Source: Ceratothoa steindachneri
Taxonomy: Eukaryota > Arthropoda > Malacostraca > Isopoda > Cymothoidae
NCBI GenBank assembly: GCA_963969495.1
Contig: OZ018318.1
Span: forward strand, 97,307,413 to 97,371,412
Length of the DNA: 64,000 bases
Reading direction: 5' to 3'
Below, in pieces: positions 24,550 to 36,367 of this stretch. Both the position numbers and the translations under genes were made by a program. Each line of letters starts with the position of its first letter. The stretch's first letter is position 1. The notes beneath the pieces are model-generated. The model was not told the DNA's origin and did not search any database. It saw only the letters and a program-made list of their open reading frames with translations.

Positions 24550-26840
24550 GGTAAATCAACTTGTTCATGATGATAACTAACGCAAATACAAGAGGCCTGC
24601 GTTCCTTTAAATACCAGTGAGCACGAATCAACAACAACACAATTCCTACTCTATACCTTCTACCCCCCCAACTCTACAACCGCCGCAGCTGGGATCTTCG
24701 ATCCTAGTTATGCGCTCTTTACATGACTCCCTTAAAAAAATACAACACGGCTCTTTTCTGCAATATATACACGAAATCTGGCCCTATCTTAGTGACTACA
24801 CACTACAGTTTCCCTTAAAAAAACTAAACATAGATGTCTCACTACCAGTTCTACTTTAGCAAAGCCTCCCCATATTCTTCACGGGGGACCGGAACGCTCA
24901 CCATTCTATTTTACTTTTAAACACCCCTTATGATGCAGGATGGTGTCTGAAGTGTGCCTTGCAACGAATTCGGAGGGTGCGACCCATTAGCCCAGGCTTC
25001 CTCATATTCATCGGGCTTATCGTTAGGAGTAAGGACCCACACAAAGTTTTCTTCAATGACCAAGCCACAAGATTCCACACCCACATTACCACAGGTCCCC
25101 AAGTTTATCCGACTACATTCCTTTATGCATCATAATTTAATACCTATGTTGATACCCACACACCCACTGAGAGGAGATCAAAATATATATAAATACGAAC
25201 ATACTAAAAAACCTCAACCTACAAAACACATAGAAGACCACTGGTGTACATTCATCGATACCATAGACACCACACGCAACCAACATACACGCTTAAAACA
25301 CACACATACACAAAACTACACATACACACAAAAATTCATTACACAATACAAAAACCACCACAAAAGAGCTCCATGACAATATAACATCACTCTCGTACGT
25401 CCTCTCATCCTACAATGCGTGCAGCTAGACCAGAACTGTCAGTAGTGCGAGGTGTCTTCCATCGCACAGAACGCTCTCTGCATTAACCCTTTCTTTTTCT
25501 GTCGGCGGGTAAAGAGGATGTTGGGAACGGACCTACCAGAATCCATCATACATTTACACAACAAACATAAATTCAACGACACTAATAACATCCTCGAAGG
25601 AAGCACAAAAGCATTTCAATGACGTCCGGGAATGGTGCCAACTCCATGCAAATGAGCATAGACCCCGCACTATGAAAAATTAAAGGTACTTGATAACACT
25701 ATAGCATTAACCAGCCCTATCTCTGTCGAGAAAGCAAAATACTACATTAATTCAACATCAAAATTGGCCTCCGGCCTTCCCAACACTATAATCCACCACC
25801 CCCAAGAGATTTTCTTCCCTACACTAACGCATATATTCAACGCTTCACTCGTCCCTGTCTACTCCCCACAACTATTCAAAATCTCACAAAACATACTAGT
25901 ACACAAGAAAAATAAAAGTCACAAACACCTTAACAATATCAGGTCTATTGCTCTTTTAGAGCACTTAGGCAAGATCCCTAAATATATGGCCAATATTCGC
26001 ATCCAGATTCTTCTGAAGAAGGTTGACTGATAATTCCCCTGCCACTATGGCTGTACGAGTGGCTGTTCTACCCAAGTGGTTGTGACCATCGTTCCTGGCC
26101 ACTCAAATACCACTCAATTGGCAATACAAAAGAACGACAGGCACGACACTAAACGCTCTCCATCAGCAAGGCCTGCTATAAAGTTGTGGCACGAGGGACT
26201 TCTTTGAGTACTAGCCAGCAACAGGCAGCTCTCTCTTTATCAGGAGGCTTATCTCTCACTTACTTACAGACCAGAGATGTCACATAAATTACAACAACAC
26301 AACATTACTTCGTACACATTGTGCGCAGGTGTATCTGCGGGTAGCGCACAGGCACCTACACTCTTTATTATATTTACAAAAGACACCCCCGCGCCCATCC
26401 CAAAACAGTAGACACACATATACACTGCTTTATGCCAACGACAAGACCATTTTTATGATCTGACAGTGCACAAAAATAATCGCAGGCCACCACCAAATAA
26501 TCTTGGGTGTAAACACAGAGTATGAAGATAAGTGGCTCATACTTAAAAATCCTCAGCAGACACAGGTGACACTACGCTACATGAGATCAATACATACACA
26601 ACATACAGATACACATACACCGGACCACAACCACCTGGCCTCAACCAGAATCACATAGACCCAAATATCATGGGCAACATTTGACAAACTCCTAAGATTC
26701 CACACACAAAAAAATATCATACAAAAAAGAGGGGCCAATAAACATTAAAAGGGATTTGCGCAGGTGCTATCCTGCCAGCCAAAAACTACAACTAGCTTAA
26801 TACAAGACACTAGTTAGACCTCTCCTAGCATATTATCTAA
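24550..26840 (+). pseudogene. endonuclease-RT ORF2 of the diverged LINE, broken
   Basis: The endonuclease is recognisable from ITNANTRGLRSFK near 24,572, the catalytic GDRNAHHS block near 24,888 and a VFFNDQATRFHTHIT block near 25,048. The RT is recognisable from KLASGLPNTIIHHPQEIFF at about 25,760, IRSIALLEHLGKI near 25,940 (equivalent of RPISLLxxxGKI), VSAGSAQAPTLFIIFTKD near 26,330 (equivalent of VPQGSxxSPTLFxxYxND) and YANDKTIFMI near 26,430, where YADD has become YAND. Numerous stops and frameshifts make it inactive. Conservation of motif order over more than 2 kb excludes chance. Confidence 0.7.
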
Positions 26841-27270
26841 TCAAACTAGCATCTAGGAGTCATATACGGAGGAGAAAAGCATAGCGCATTCAGTGGTCTT
26901 CTCTGAAACGCACATGGTGCTCTCCTAGGAGCACACGTATGTGCACATTACCTGAAGACAAACAAACTAAAACCATTCAACACATAACCCAAACCCGCTT
27001 AACAGTACAACTGGGAAAACTCCCAAAAGACCCCACATACCTACATATGCACAAAACAAAATAAGCTGTGATAACATTTAGATAACCCGCAGCACTTGGC
27101 CACCAGCAGCAAATACATATCCACAAATAGGTTAACAGTAACATGAACACTTATTTCCATGACGACTCGCCTCTCCTTCCAAACCGCCCACCGTTCCAGT
27201 TGTACCCAATACCACTAGCTACATGCACAAAAAAACACGCATCATTGTTAAGCCACCGATCTGTCAACTC

Positions 27271-28363
27271 TTATCACCTCTAATATTTTTTCAAACCTTT
27301 GCTATTTAACTTTACGAATTCATGTGATATTCCACAGTGATCCCTGTCTGTTCTTTCTATTCACATTCGATAGATAGATTCCAATCCACAGAGACGCCAT
27401 CTCCCTGAAAATGACATGGTCTAACAATATATTTACTCACTTTTCCATAAATATTAATGCTGCTTCTTCACAAATTACGAAGGTATATTGAATACGAGAG
27501 GGTTTAATAATAACCTATTGAAAATGAAATCTTATTTTAGGAATAAATCATTTGTTTGCCATTTCCAAGGCAGCTACATTATGAATTTTAATTTTTTCTT
27601 CCAACATCTTCAATATTTTTTGGTTCTTACTGATATGTGAAAATCTGAACGAAGTTTAATAAATTTAGACTACTATTCTCCATTTTGTACATCTGAACAT
27701 TGGTCTAAATGTTATATTTAGAAGGAAAATGTCTAACAGTATAACGTAACTCAAATAAATCCTATACGGTTTTAATACCTCTAGATTCATCGAGATTTTG
27801 ACAACGAATATTCAGTTCTTTACTTACTTAAATGGGAATAGGGTTATTGTAAAAGAGTTGATTTTATTTTATTTTCGATTTTATAATTGAAAGTATAATG
27901 TAATTAACTGTTTATTACGGAAGATAAAACTTTATAGAGTATATAATAGAATATAATAGAATGTGTGATATTTATTTAATTTTTTATTTATTTAGTTTTT
28001 ATTTTATTTATTTAGTTTTTTATTTCTTATTTCATGGAAAGTGTCGATATTCATAGTCCAGAAATTATTTTCGAGTATATCTAAATTTCCTTCTTGACCC
28101 TGTACTTCTCCACACTCGATAAACAAGATGTACGTATATCTTTTATGGGCCTCGTTGATGATGCCTGCTACAAATCTATATTTTTAGGTCGAAGTTTTTT
28201 GGAAATTTCTTACTTTGTTCAACGATTAGTTTGCAATTCATTTTCTTAGCGTGAAATGACTAAATTATTATCACCAAAACCTGTGATTAGTCTTTGAAGT
28301 AGGTGCTATTTTTAATTCAAAATTAATAGAGATGTTGACATTAACAAAATACTGAGACGATGC
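27271..28363. other. AT-rich DNA with a short TTTATTTAG repeat
   Basis: No gene seen. At 27,970-28,030 the phrase TTTTATTTATTTAGTTTTT occurs twice in tandem (unit about 23 bp). Confidence 0.5.
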
Positions 28364-28850
28364 TCATTTTGAAGATATTTTTTATTTATCAAAACAAGAC
28401 TAGTTTCGAAATGATCACGCTACCATCTTAATAATACTTACGGCCTGTCTTCGTAATTTTAAAGTTCGTAACTAAACTAACGTATATTAACAAAATATTT
28501 ATCCTTGCAATTATTAGCTGCATATTTTTCAATGAAAATAAAATTAAGATTTTAGTACTTTTGAAAAATGAATAATAAAAGTTGTTTAGGCTTATATTAC
28601 ACATTGCCACTTGAGATAAGTCAAATACAATGACTAGTCTTTTCTCACTTCTCTCTCCCTCTAACTCTCTTCGCACGAGATTGCTTGATAAGTTGTGTAG
28701 GTATAATAAATTATTAAGTCCTGTGGTGTTGTTGTTAACCACAAAGATTAAAATCATACTTAAAACCACCAGATTCTTCAAAACTGAAACAGTAAAGTTC
28801 CTTTTAAAATTAGCTTCTTTACAAAACCAATATTGAAACATTATGAAAAT
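28364..28850 (-). other. possible retroelement 3' end, unclassified
   Basis: On the minus strand, 28,430 down to 28,370 reads AAGATGGTAGCGTGATCATT, then TCGAAACTAGTC, then an A-rich AATAAAAAATATC. Phrases of this kind (AAGATG... CGAAAC... AATAAA) are common near the ends of Penelope-like and other invertebrate retroelements, which is all I can offer. A 137-codon open stretch on the same strand (28,428-28,841) is AT-driven and shows no RT or GIY-YIG motif. Confidence 0.2.
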
Positions 28851-30019
28851 ATTCGATGAAATTCAAAAAGCAAAAAGATAGTCACATACCTAATAGACAC
28901 GGTACCATATTCCTTATCAAGTCACTAGTAAAATCTTTAGTGGAAAAACAGTTAAACTTCGTAAATATTTTAAGCAGAAGAAAAGGACAAGCCATATCTA
29001 GGAAATAAATTCAATAACCGTAATACATGAGCAAACTTGGTGGACTTTTATGTATTTACGTAACAAGAGGTTTCAGAAACTGTGACAAAATGCATCTTTT
29101 ATCACAAAATATGGAGATAATAAGAAAATTAAGAAAATTCTTCAATGTATATCGAAGTATTCCTATAAGAAGCCTGAAAGATTATCCAAATTTTACGAAC
29201 AAATAAATTTCAAATTCACTTGACAGGTTATCACGAAAAAAAATTACCCTCTTCTGAATTTTAAGGATGAAATGGATATAAAGAGGACCTTTACTCCAGT
29301 CATCCACGAACCTGATCGTTAAAGATATTTTATCCCTAAAAATAATTTTAAAATTTTCTTCACTCTTAAAGAATATCGACAACTTTTGATATATGTGAAT
29401 AAAAAGCAGAATATAGAAGCTCAGCCTTGTGCTTGTCTCTTTACTGGAAGTTCGAAGTGCGGAACAACAACATGGAGAGAATAATGTTAAATCTGTTCAC
29501 CTGTAAATCTCTGTAGCCTTCGGTTTAAAGTAATTTAGGGATTTGTGGTGCTTTTCAGGATTAGATTATTTAAGATTTAATAAAATTTGATAAGGCATCT
29601 AATTTTCCAACTAATGTTCTTCAGGAACATTTATGTAAATAGTTTATTTCCCCTTATTAACGATCTATTCTTTGCTTAATAAGCTTTAGTTCCAGTAGTT
29701 TATACCTACTTGATTCGTGTCATTAGTGGTAAACTCAAACACTATTCAGGATTTAAACAAGTAATTTTTACAAATAACATCATGCTTCTGGTTTGTACTC
29801 ATGGTAATGATCACAAAACATTAAAAACATTTTTACCTTGGGAAGAAGCAAAAAATGGGATATCTTCCTTCTGAAGGTTTCTCTTTACAGACGAATATAT
29901 TTTTCTTAGTGAATTGCTTTTCATTGCTGAAATATGTCATGATGCTAACCAACCTCTTCAATAAGGGTCTGTTTTTTTATGTAAAAATATCAAATTTATA
30001 GGAATTTATGTTAGTGTAA
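28851..30019. other. no feature recognised
   Basis: AT-rich, stop-dense on both strands. Confidence 0.5.
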
Positions 30020-30280
30020 AAGGTCAACAGACCTAAGTCACTTCTCTAAATAATTCTGAATTATGACCTTATGATCTTACAACCTTCATTACTTTCAATA
30101 ATTTCTGGACTAACTTTGGGATGACCTCGGGAATACTGTCATTTGAAAGAGAATGTCAAATAACCTGTCTTTCATATTTCGTTAGAATCGGCAGAATAGT
30201 TTCGATGTTATTGACAAAACCTCAATGCAAAGTAAAATAGTTACCATCCGTCCGGCCGATCTACAGGCGTACATAGTAAC
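30020..30280. repeat. dispersed repeat, copy A (partner at 59.4-59.8 kb)
   Basis: Shares an ordered series of blocks with 59,405-59,785: AAGTCAC, ATTCTGAWTTATGACCTTAT, GGACTAACTTTGGGATGACC, ATTTGAAAGAGAATG, ATTTCGTTAGAATCGGC, ATGTTATTGAC and a CCGTCCGGCCGA-like end. It does not read as a protein in any frame. This copy has one central unit where copy B has two. Confidence 0.7.
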
Positions 30281-30779
30281 TCACAGGATTAACTAGCATT
30301 AGTTTAACGGAGATAGTTTAATGCCCCTAAAACTAGTAAACCCCTACCCCTTTACGCTCTATTAGAACATAGGTCTCTCATAAATTTTTCACGCCGAAGT
30401 TCATTCACAGTGAAGTTGAGCTATGTACCATACCCTCTCGTTCATTCTGAACTTATCCCTGGTCAGAAGTCCCCATGTATGCCCAACCCTATTACAGAAT
30501 TTAATTTGATTTAAAGAGATAAAAAAATCCTGCCGCTCCAAACCAATTGATTTTCACAAGCATTGAGTTTCTTTTAAATGGATATGACAAATAAAATAAC
30601 AAAAGCTATAAAAGTTGAAAAGGAAGAAACCCTATCCTAAATTAGAGTTAGGAATCGCACAGAGATGTGTAAAACACCAAAGTGAAGGAGCAGTAAACTA
30701 ATGGCATCTCTTGGCAGCGAAAGTTTAAAGTACCAGAATGGTTAAAATTTATAATTGGGCGAGATAGAACGAGATAAAT
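30281..30779. other. no feature recognised
   Basis: Mixed-composition DNA without a supportable open frame or repeat. Confidence 0.45.
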
Positions 30780-31855
30780 AAATAAGGAGTAAGGTGGCAC
30801 GGAATGAATCCTCAACTAAAGCTAGTCGCAGACTGAGAGGGCGTGGCACAGAATAAAAGTTTAAAAAACACGAATTGCGAGGTCCTGCAAAGGCAGGTCA
30901 AAGTAGGAGCAAGTGTGGTACCAAAGTTACGCCACCACATGAAGGGCACCTTGGGTCCCCACCTGGAACTAAGTGGCTGTGCGCCAGACATGTATGGCCG
31001 ATTCGAAGGCGGCAAAGCGCTATGCCAAAGGAGCGAGACTTCTAATCTTTCGATAGCCAAGGATGAATAGATTTATTTATACTCTACAATTGGGAATTAC
31101 TGCAGCTACCACATCCTCTCTGTAAAAGACCCCAAAAGTCCTCTCAAAGAGTTGGAAAGAAGTCTGTTAGAGGATGCCCGTCGAAGGACTACCGTAAGAA
31201 GATGCCTCTCGATCCCCAGACCACGTGCTCCTTGGCGTGGGAATTATTGAATCAACTAGAAGGAAGCTTTTTCTCTCTGAGTCGCCTGACCAGGCTGTAT
31301 TTACTTAAGCGGGAGACACATCGTTCTCCCTCCCCTGCGTTAACAAAGTTCTTGCTCTATGCCTCGCAAGCATTTCCTTCCCCCGCGAATGCGCCTGTAC
31401 AAACTCAATCCCATACCCTGAGGCAAACTTTGCTGTTCGACCAAACCCCTTATTTCGAAATAAGTGCTCTCACGAGCAGATCGCCTTTCATGGAGCTTTA
31501 GCTCCTGTTCAGAGGAAAGCTTATCGAGTTATCTTTTCCCGGAAAACTGTGCCCCTCCTTCATCTCGCACCCCCTTCAAGACTCCTGTTCTCAGTGCCTG
31601 ATAGTCCCTGCCGTTCCGCAGAACAGTACCTCGTGTTTGAGATCACATCTCTCTGGAGCAGAGAAATCTCGTTCTTCTGCAAGATGTACTCAAACTCCCA
31701 TCTACGAGTCCTCGTGATAAGAACCCTCAGTAGTGTCTCCTCAAAGACCTGTGCCGTTGCTCCTTCCTCTCCAAACAACTCTAAGCTGCAGAGTAAAGCG
31801 ATTTTGCTTGTAATCCCATAATTACACCCCCCGTCATTCGTCACCTGCATTTTCT
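30780..31855. other. G+C-rich coding-like patch, unclassified
   Basis: A sharp rise in G+C between AT-rich flanks. The plus strand holds open stretches at 30,843-31,070, 31,202-31,501 and 31,549-31,821; the minus strand is open at 30,812-31,060 and 31,560-31,850. The stretches are not continuous in one frame and I recognise no retroviral-type gag, protease, RT or integrase motif. The composition suggests an old coding element, perhaps a gag-like region, but this is inference only. Confidence 0.3.
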
Positions 31856-33999
31856 TTTTAAGTGACTCCCCGCTGAAACTTAAATAATATCAATTGTTCA
31901 GGTTAACGATAATTTTGCACTCCCTGCTTAACTCTGACACATTTTAAATTGTTTCGATCTAATTAATGATTCTTTTAAAGCATAATTTGTTCCCCTTTTG
32001 TATATATATTGCCCCGTTTATTATTTATATTAAAATTATATTTTGGCGATTTTGATCTTTATATATTCTTGAACTGCAACTTGGCAAGCCAGTAGACAAA
32101 TTTCAGCCAATTATAAACGCACTGATCAAGGAGGTAGCCTTCCACTCCTTCAATTGCTCCAAAACCTATCGCAGACAGCTTCATGTCGGCTATTTGCCCG
32201 TGCAAGTGTACGTACTTTTACACCGAAAGGTTATACATAGGCATACCTTGACAAAGTACCTATACGGTATGGCGGCAGAGTGAGCAGAGTTACATAAAGA
32301 AGCTGTTTGACCCTCCCGTTTCCCATGCTCATTTCTATAAATCCCCATATGGCTTGGTGTCCAGAAAAAGGATATTTTATGCTTTGAACCCTGCCTAACT
32401 AACTAAGATCGATTCAAAAAAGAAGGAACACTAAGACACTTCTATTAAAACTAAAAATGATAAAATCGATAAAAGTTAAGGTTAAATTTCGTTTATAAAT
32501 TAGTAGAATAGATGAAATTTTTGCTGTAAATATAAATGCTACACTTGGTATGGTGAGTTGTAGATCCCACATACACACCATCTCTATAGATTGATCATTA
32601 GGTTGCGTAAGAGGAGCAGACGACATAAACTTTAAAAGAAGTTGCGAAGGGTCAATGGACTCATTATGGAAATGTCACATGCCGGTACATATGTTAAGGA
32701 GAAATTAGGCTAAAACTTTGGCCACATAAGCTAAATTAAAAGTACAGCAGGGACATCTAGTTGGGACATGTGCTCATCCATTCTAAGTCCCAGAGGTCCG
32801 GGGTTGGGCGGTAGTCTGTCGTAGTGCACTTCAGATGGCGCTGCTAACAACCAGGGGTGAACTACGGTACTTGTTGTCTGCTTCACGTGAAAGTGGTAGC
32901 ACAAGCACACCTCTATTCTATGGTGAAAGAGCATCAAAACGCTACTCTCGGCATAGAGATATATTTAGGTCATGTTCAAAAAGCACCACTCGATAGTGGT
33001 ACCCCTAGATTTTGAATGGGGTCTAATAACTTTAAGGTTGATGTGAAGCACCTTTGATCTAAAGGAGATTACACAAAGGAAATGTACAACATCCACAACG
33101 TGTGACTTTCACTACCTCATAACGTATAGAATAAAACTTTTAAGCAATCAAAAGCAATTAGGCAATTGACCTAAGATTGCATAGGTAGGGTCGACATGTA
33201 TATTTTTAATCATGGGTTACAACCAGGAAATTGAACTACGTGAAAAATTCAAATTCATGGGATGGGAAAGGATGAAGACCTCAACCTGTACAGGTCGATA
33301 GACTTACTTTTAGTATCTGACAAAAAATATATTTTCGGGCGGCTCGGGTGGTTAGTACATCAACAGCTAATTGTAAATGACAGGCTATTGATGAAAACCG
33401 CATGGCTGCATAAATGAGCGCCGTCACCCAAAGATAAAATGGCTGAAATTCCTTCTGGTAGAGAGAAAACTAGACCATTAATAGCAATGAATAAACAATT
33501 ATTACTTAACACGTTGACTGGGAAGGATTCTAAAGAGCTTAGAGTAAGTTATACAGGTATTACATGTTATGAACAGCGCCTTATATGTCAATGCTTAAAT
33601 AGCGATATAAAAAACTTGTAAGGATAAATTATTTGAAACTACGAGTGTATCATATATGGGCCAACTTTTGGGCAACGTGTTAAGTCACTGACCTGTGAAA
33701 TACCTTTCTGCTGCCTACGTGTGTCAGAGTAGACCGTATCGATGCGAATCTTAAAATACGGGATAATAAAAAGTTCCGAATCAAATTGGGTAAAATTCCC
33801 ATCATACTCCAGTTGTCCAGCTCTCATAAGATAGCATGACGGAAAGTAGTATAGTACTCTTTCACTTTGTCAAAGAAGACCGCTAAGACATGCCTTCAGA
33901 TAAAGGCCTCTCATATGAAATCCTCTAAATTTGCCAGAAGGTCCAGAGTGACTGCAGTCTTCCGGCTCGTTCAGATGCACCAGAAATATTTTTCTTGCA
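31856..33999. other. no gene recognised
   Basis: AT-rich DNA with a more balanced patch at 32,720-32,950. A tRNA-like phrase (GGGTGGTTAGTACATC) lies at about 33,345. No coding region can be supported. Confidence 0.4.
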
Positions 34000-35482
34000 C
34001 TTTTTCACCCTATGACGCCTCTTGTCCTTCCGAGAAGAGAGGAAGAAAGGCGTCGCATAAGGGTAATTGACACTAATCCGAGCCATACCGACTAATTATA
34101 CCTCTCTCCAGCACCATCCTTCTTTCCCCCACGGTAGATTTATAAAAGAGATATTTTTGGCCAAGTTTACAGAATTTAATTTATGACGTCCTAAGCTCAT
34201 CAACCCCTTTGCTCCTGCCTTCTAAGGCATAACCTTGTGTACTGCTACTCATATTCTAGTTTAAACTAGGCCACTTTGGAACTTTCCGTCATAGGCAACC
34301 AGCAAAAGTGGCGAAGCAGCAACCATTGGGAAAGAGTTCTCTCTAGCTCCAGTGGCCCACGAGGACATAAAACCGTCTCTATTAAGCCTGCAGCAGCCTC
34401 GATACCCAAACCTTAGAAGAGGCAGCACCCCTGGCGGTGGTAATTGATTCAATCACCACCCATCATCAAGTCCGCGATTAGTCATCCCCCTGGAGGACAT
34501 CCCCATGTCAATCATCCCATTCATCCATCAGTTACGCCCTAGCAGTTATACCGGTTATCTTAAAGATTGTTGTTGCGAAGGGATCATTTTCATTCTCATT
34601 CTCACATCATAACATACTAAATTTCTTTTACCCAACTAAAAAAGAAGAGGTACAGGAAACTCACCATCAAAAAGAGGGCTCCCCACGAGCCAACATAGAA
34701 GACTACAAAGGTGGGAAGAGGGTGCCACTTTGTATCATCCCCGTGAACGGAAAACCCACGAGGTAGAAAACACTGCAGACTATATACGCTGATATCGAAG
34801 TAAGTATACTTAGGTTAAAGAACAAATACAATGGATACGTTGCCACACATAAAGGAGTTAAACCTCCTCTTAAGTGACGATGCAGCAAAGGTGCACCTTT
34901 AACAGCCCCAAATGTCTCATCAAAGAGATTGGTAATCTGTCGACGCCTCGATCAATGGGTTGGAGCCCACTCAGCCGCCAAAATCAAAAACGAATTAAAT
35001 AAAGAACAAAAGTGGGCCATTATCGAGGACTTTAGGAAGTTTAAAATCCAGAACGGAGAAAATCATACACACGTTTTCAAAGTCATCTTTAGAACCACTG
35101 AAATGGCAAAAAATGTACAGAACATGCTTTCCTAGCATTCTATACAAATATCTCCCCCGACCAGAAAGAAAAGGAAACGTTCATCTATGTCCAGGTGTGT
35201 TTCACCTGCTACGCCTTAGACCAGTACACGATAAAGGAATGCCCATACAAATTTAAAGCTTGCTCAGAATGTACAGATAAAGACCATCATTGGGACCAGT
35301 GTGAAAACAACGAGAAAAAGTGCCTAAACTGCGGGAACAGCCACATAATATTAGAAAAGTCGTGCGCAATAAAGAAACAATTAATGAAAGAGAGAAAACT
35401 GAAATATCCGAAGAAAAGGAAAAAAAAAGAACATGCCCATAAGATACTAAAACATACGACCACGAGAGAACTCATTAAATAA
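34000..35482 (+). mobile_element. 5' third of a jockey-type LINE (copy 2)
   Basis: Leader and ORF1 of the same family as 13.7-18.8 kb. The leader match is clearest at 34,320-34,480 (TTGGGAAAGAGTTCTCTCT, GCAGCCTCGATACCCAAACC, ATCACCACCCATCATCAAGT). ORF1 follows to 35,482. No endonuclease or RT is found downstream before the intact LINE begins. LINE copies are normally truncated at the 5' end, so losing the 3' two thirds points to a later deletion or a rearranged copy. Confidence 0.75.
34790..35482 (+). pseudogene. LINE ORF1 (zinc-knuckle gag-like protein), copy 2, broken
   Basis: From about 34,926 the frame reads ICRRLDQWVGAHSAAKIKNE, then EDFRKFKIQNGE and HVFKVIFRTTEMAK. It hits a stop at 35,133 caused by a local frameshift and resumes as FLAFYTNISPDQKEKETF. 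A well-preserved knuckle pair follows: CFTCYALDQYTIKEC, KACSEC, DQCENNEKKCLNCGNSH and SC (35,195-35,360). A lysine-rich tail runs to a stop at 35,482. The corresponding C-terminal block of copy 1 (15,392-15,880) is missing. Its role would be RNA binding in the element's ribonucleoprotein. Confidence 0.75.
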
Positions 35483-36049
35483 GATTTCTCCTTTAATAAA
35501 CCTATCTGAGAAATGACAACATTGAACTAATAGTAATCCTTTCTTAACTCAATTCGGGACATCCACACAAGTTTTTCTCTCCTTGCAACACTCTAAGTAG
35601 ACCCAACAAGTGGGATATTGGCATTCCTGGGGACTCACATTTCAAAAAAAGATGTAGCAGGACCTGCAAGTAGAGTAAAATATAAAGAAAATGTGGTTGC
35701 ATTGACGACTTATTAGAAATAGACCTCGGAATTGAAATAATAAGGATAGTTAGGTTGGAATTTCACATTTTTCAGATAATTTAATTTTAACTGAACCTAT
35801 TTGTCTCATCTAGCTTTAATCAAGATCGGAATCAAAAGCTATTCACGAAGATTAGCTTGTTTATAAGGTTAATTTTTCCTTGTACACGCCTCTAGAAATG
35901 TTGTAGAGTGAAGGTGTGCTGCCCGGTCTCCTTTATCAATCTTTGTTTTCATCAACAAACAGTGATATTGCTTATCTATCGAATAAAAGTGAATACTAGT
36001 GTTTTTAAACTGCATTGAATACTAAAAATTATAAATCTACGTATGTAAG
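35483..36049. other. no gene recognised
   Basis: AT-rich DNA between the broken LINE ORF1 and the intact LINE. Its last part may belong to the leader of the intact LINE, whose 5' limit I could not fix. Confidence 0.4.
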
Positions 36050-36367
36050 TTAATTTATTTGGACATATAAAGTGATATTACCGCATTACGTCGAAAATTC
36101 CCATGTTCTCACTGAGTCTGTTTGAAAGCCATTAGGCCTAAACTCAACTGAGTGATTAGAAGTGCAGCCCTGCCACGTCCATCTTGTTTAACTAATCTCT
36201 TCACTCTTTGAATTAATAAATTAAAACAATCACTCATCAATCAAAACCTAACAACCTTCAAAGTAAAAATTTTAACAATTAAGCATTACTGTTTCTCCCA
36301 GTAATTAAACAAACTCCCATAGTGCATAAACACTGTTGTCAGATTTCTCCATTCATCCTTAGAAAGA

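Larger units (their letters stand above)
23400..27270 (+). mobile_element. diverged, decayed jockey-like LINE with G-poor sense strand
   Basis: A region of about 3.9 kb whose plus strand is rich in A and C and poor in G, unlike its flanks. Order is a leader with CCATCATTAAG near 23,417, a gag-like region with zinc knuckles (23,660-24,250), an endonuclease region (24,550-25,200) and an RT region (25,560-26,840). It then trails off into CA-rich sequence to about 27,270. Every domain is broken. Sequence blocks differ clearly from copy 1, so this is a separate subfamily or a much older insertion. Domain order and composition together make the call; boundaries are uncertain. Confidence 0.7.

Noticed and set aside
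28428..28841. 137-codon minus-strand open frame as a gene
   Set aside because: It is AT-driven, with isoleucine-, asparagine- and leucine-rich composition and no motif, and it overlaps an open plus-strand frame.
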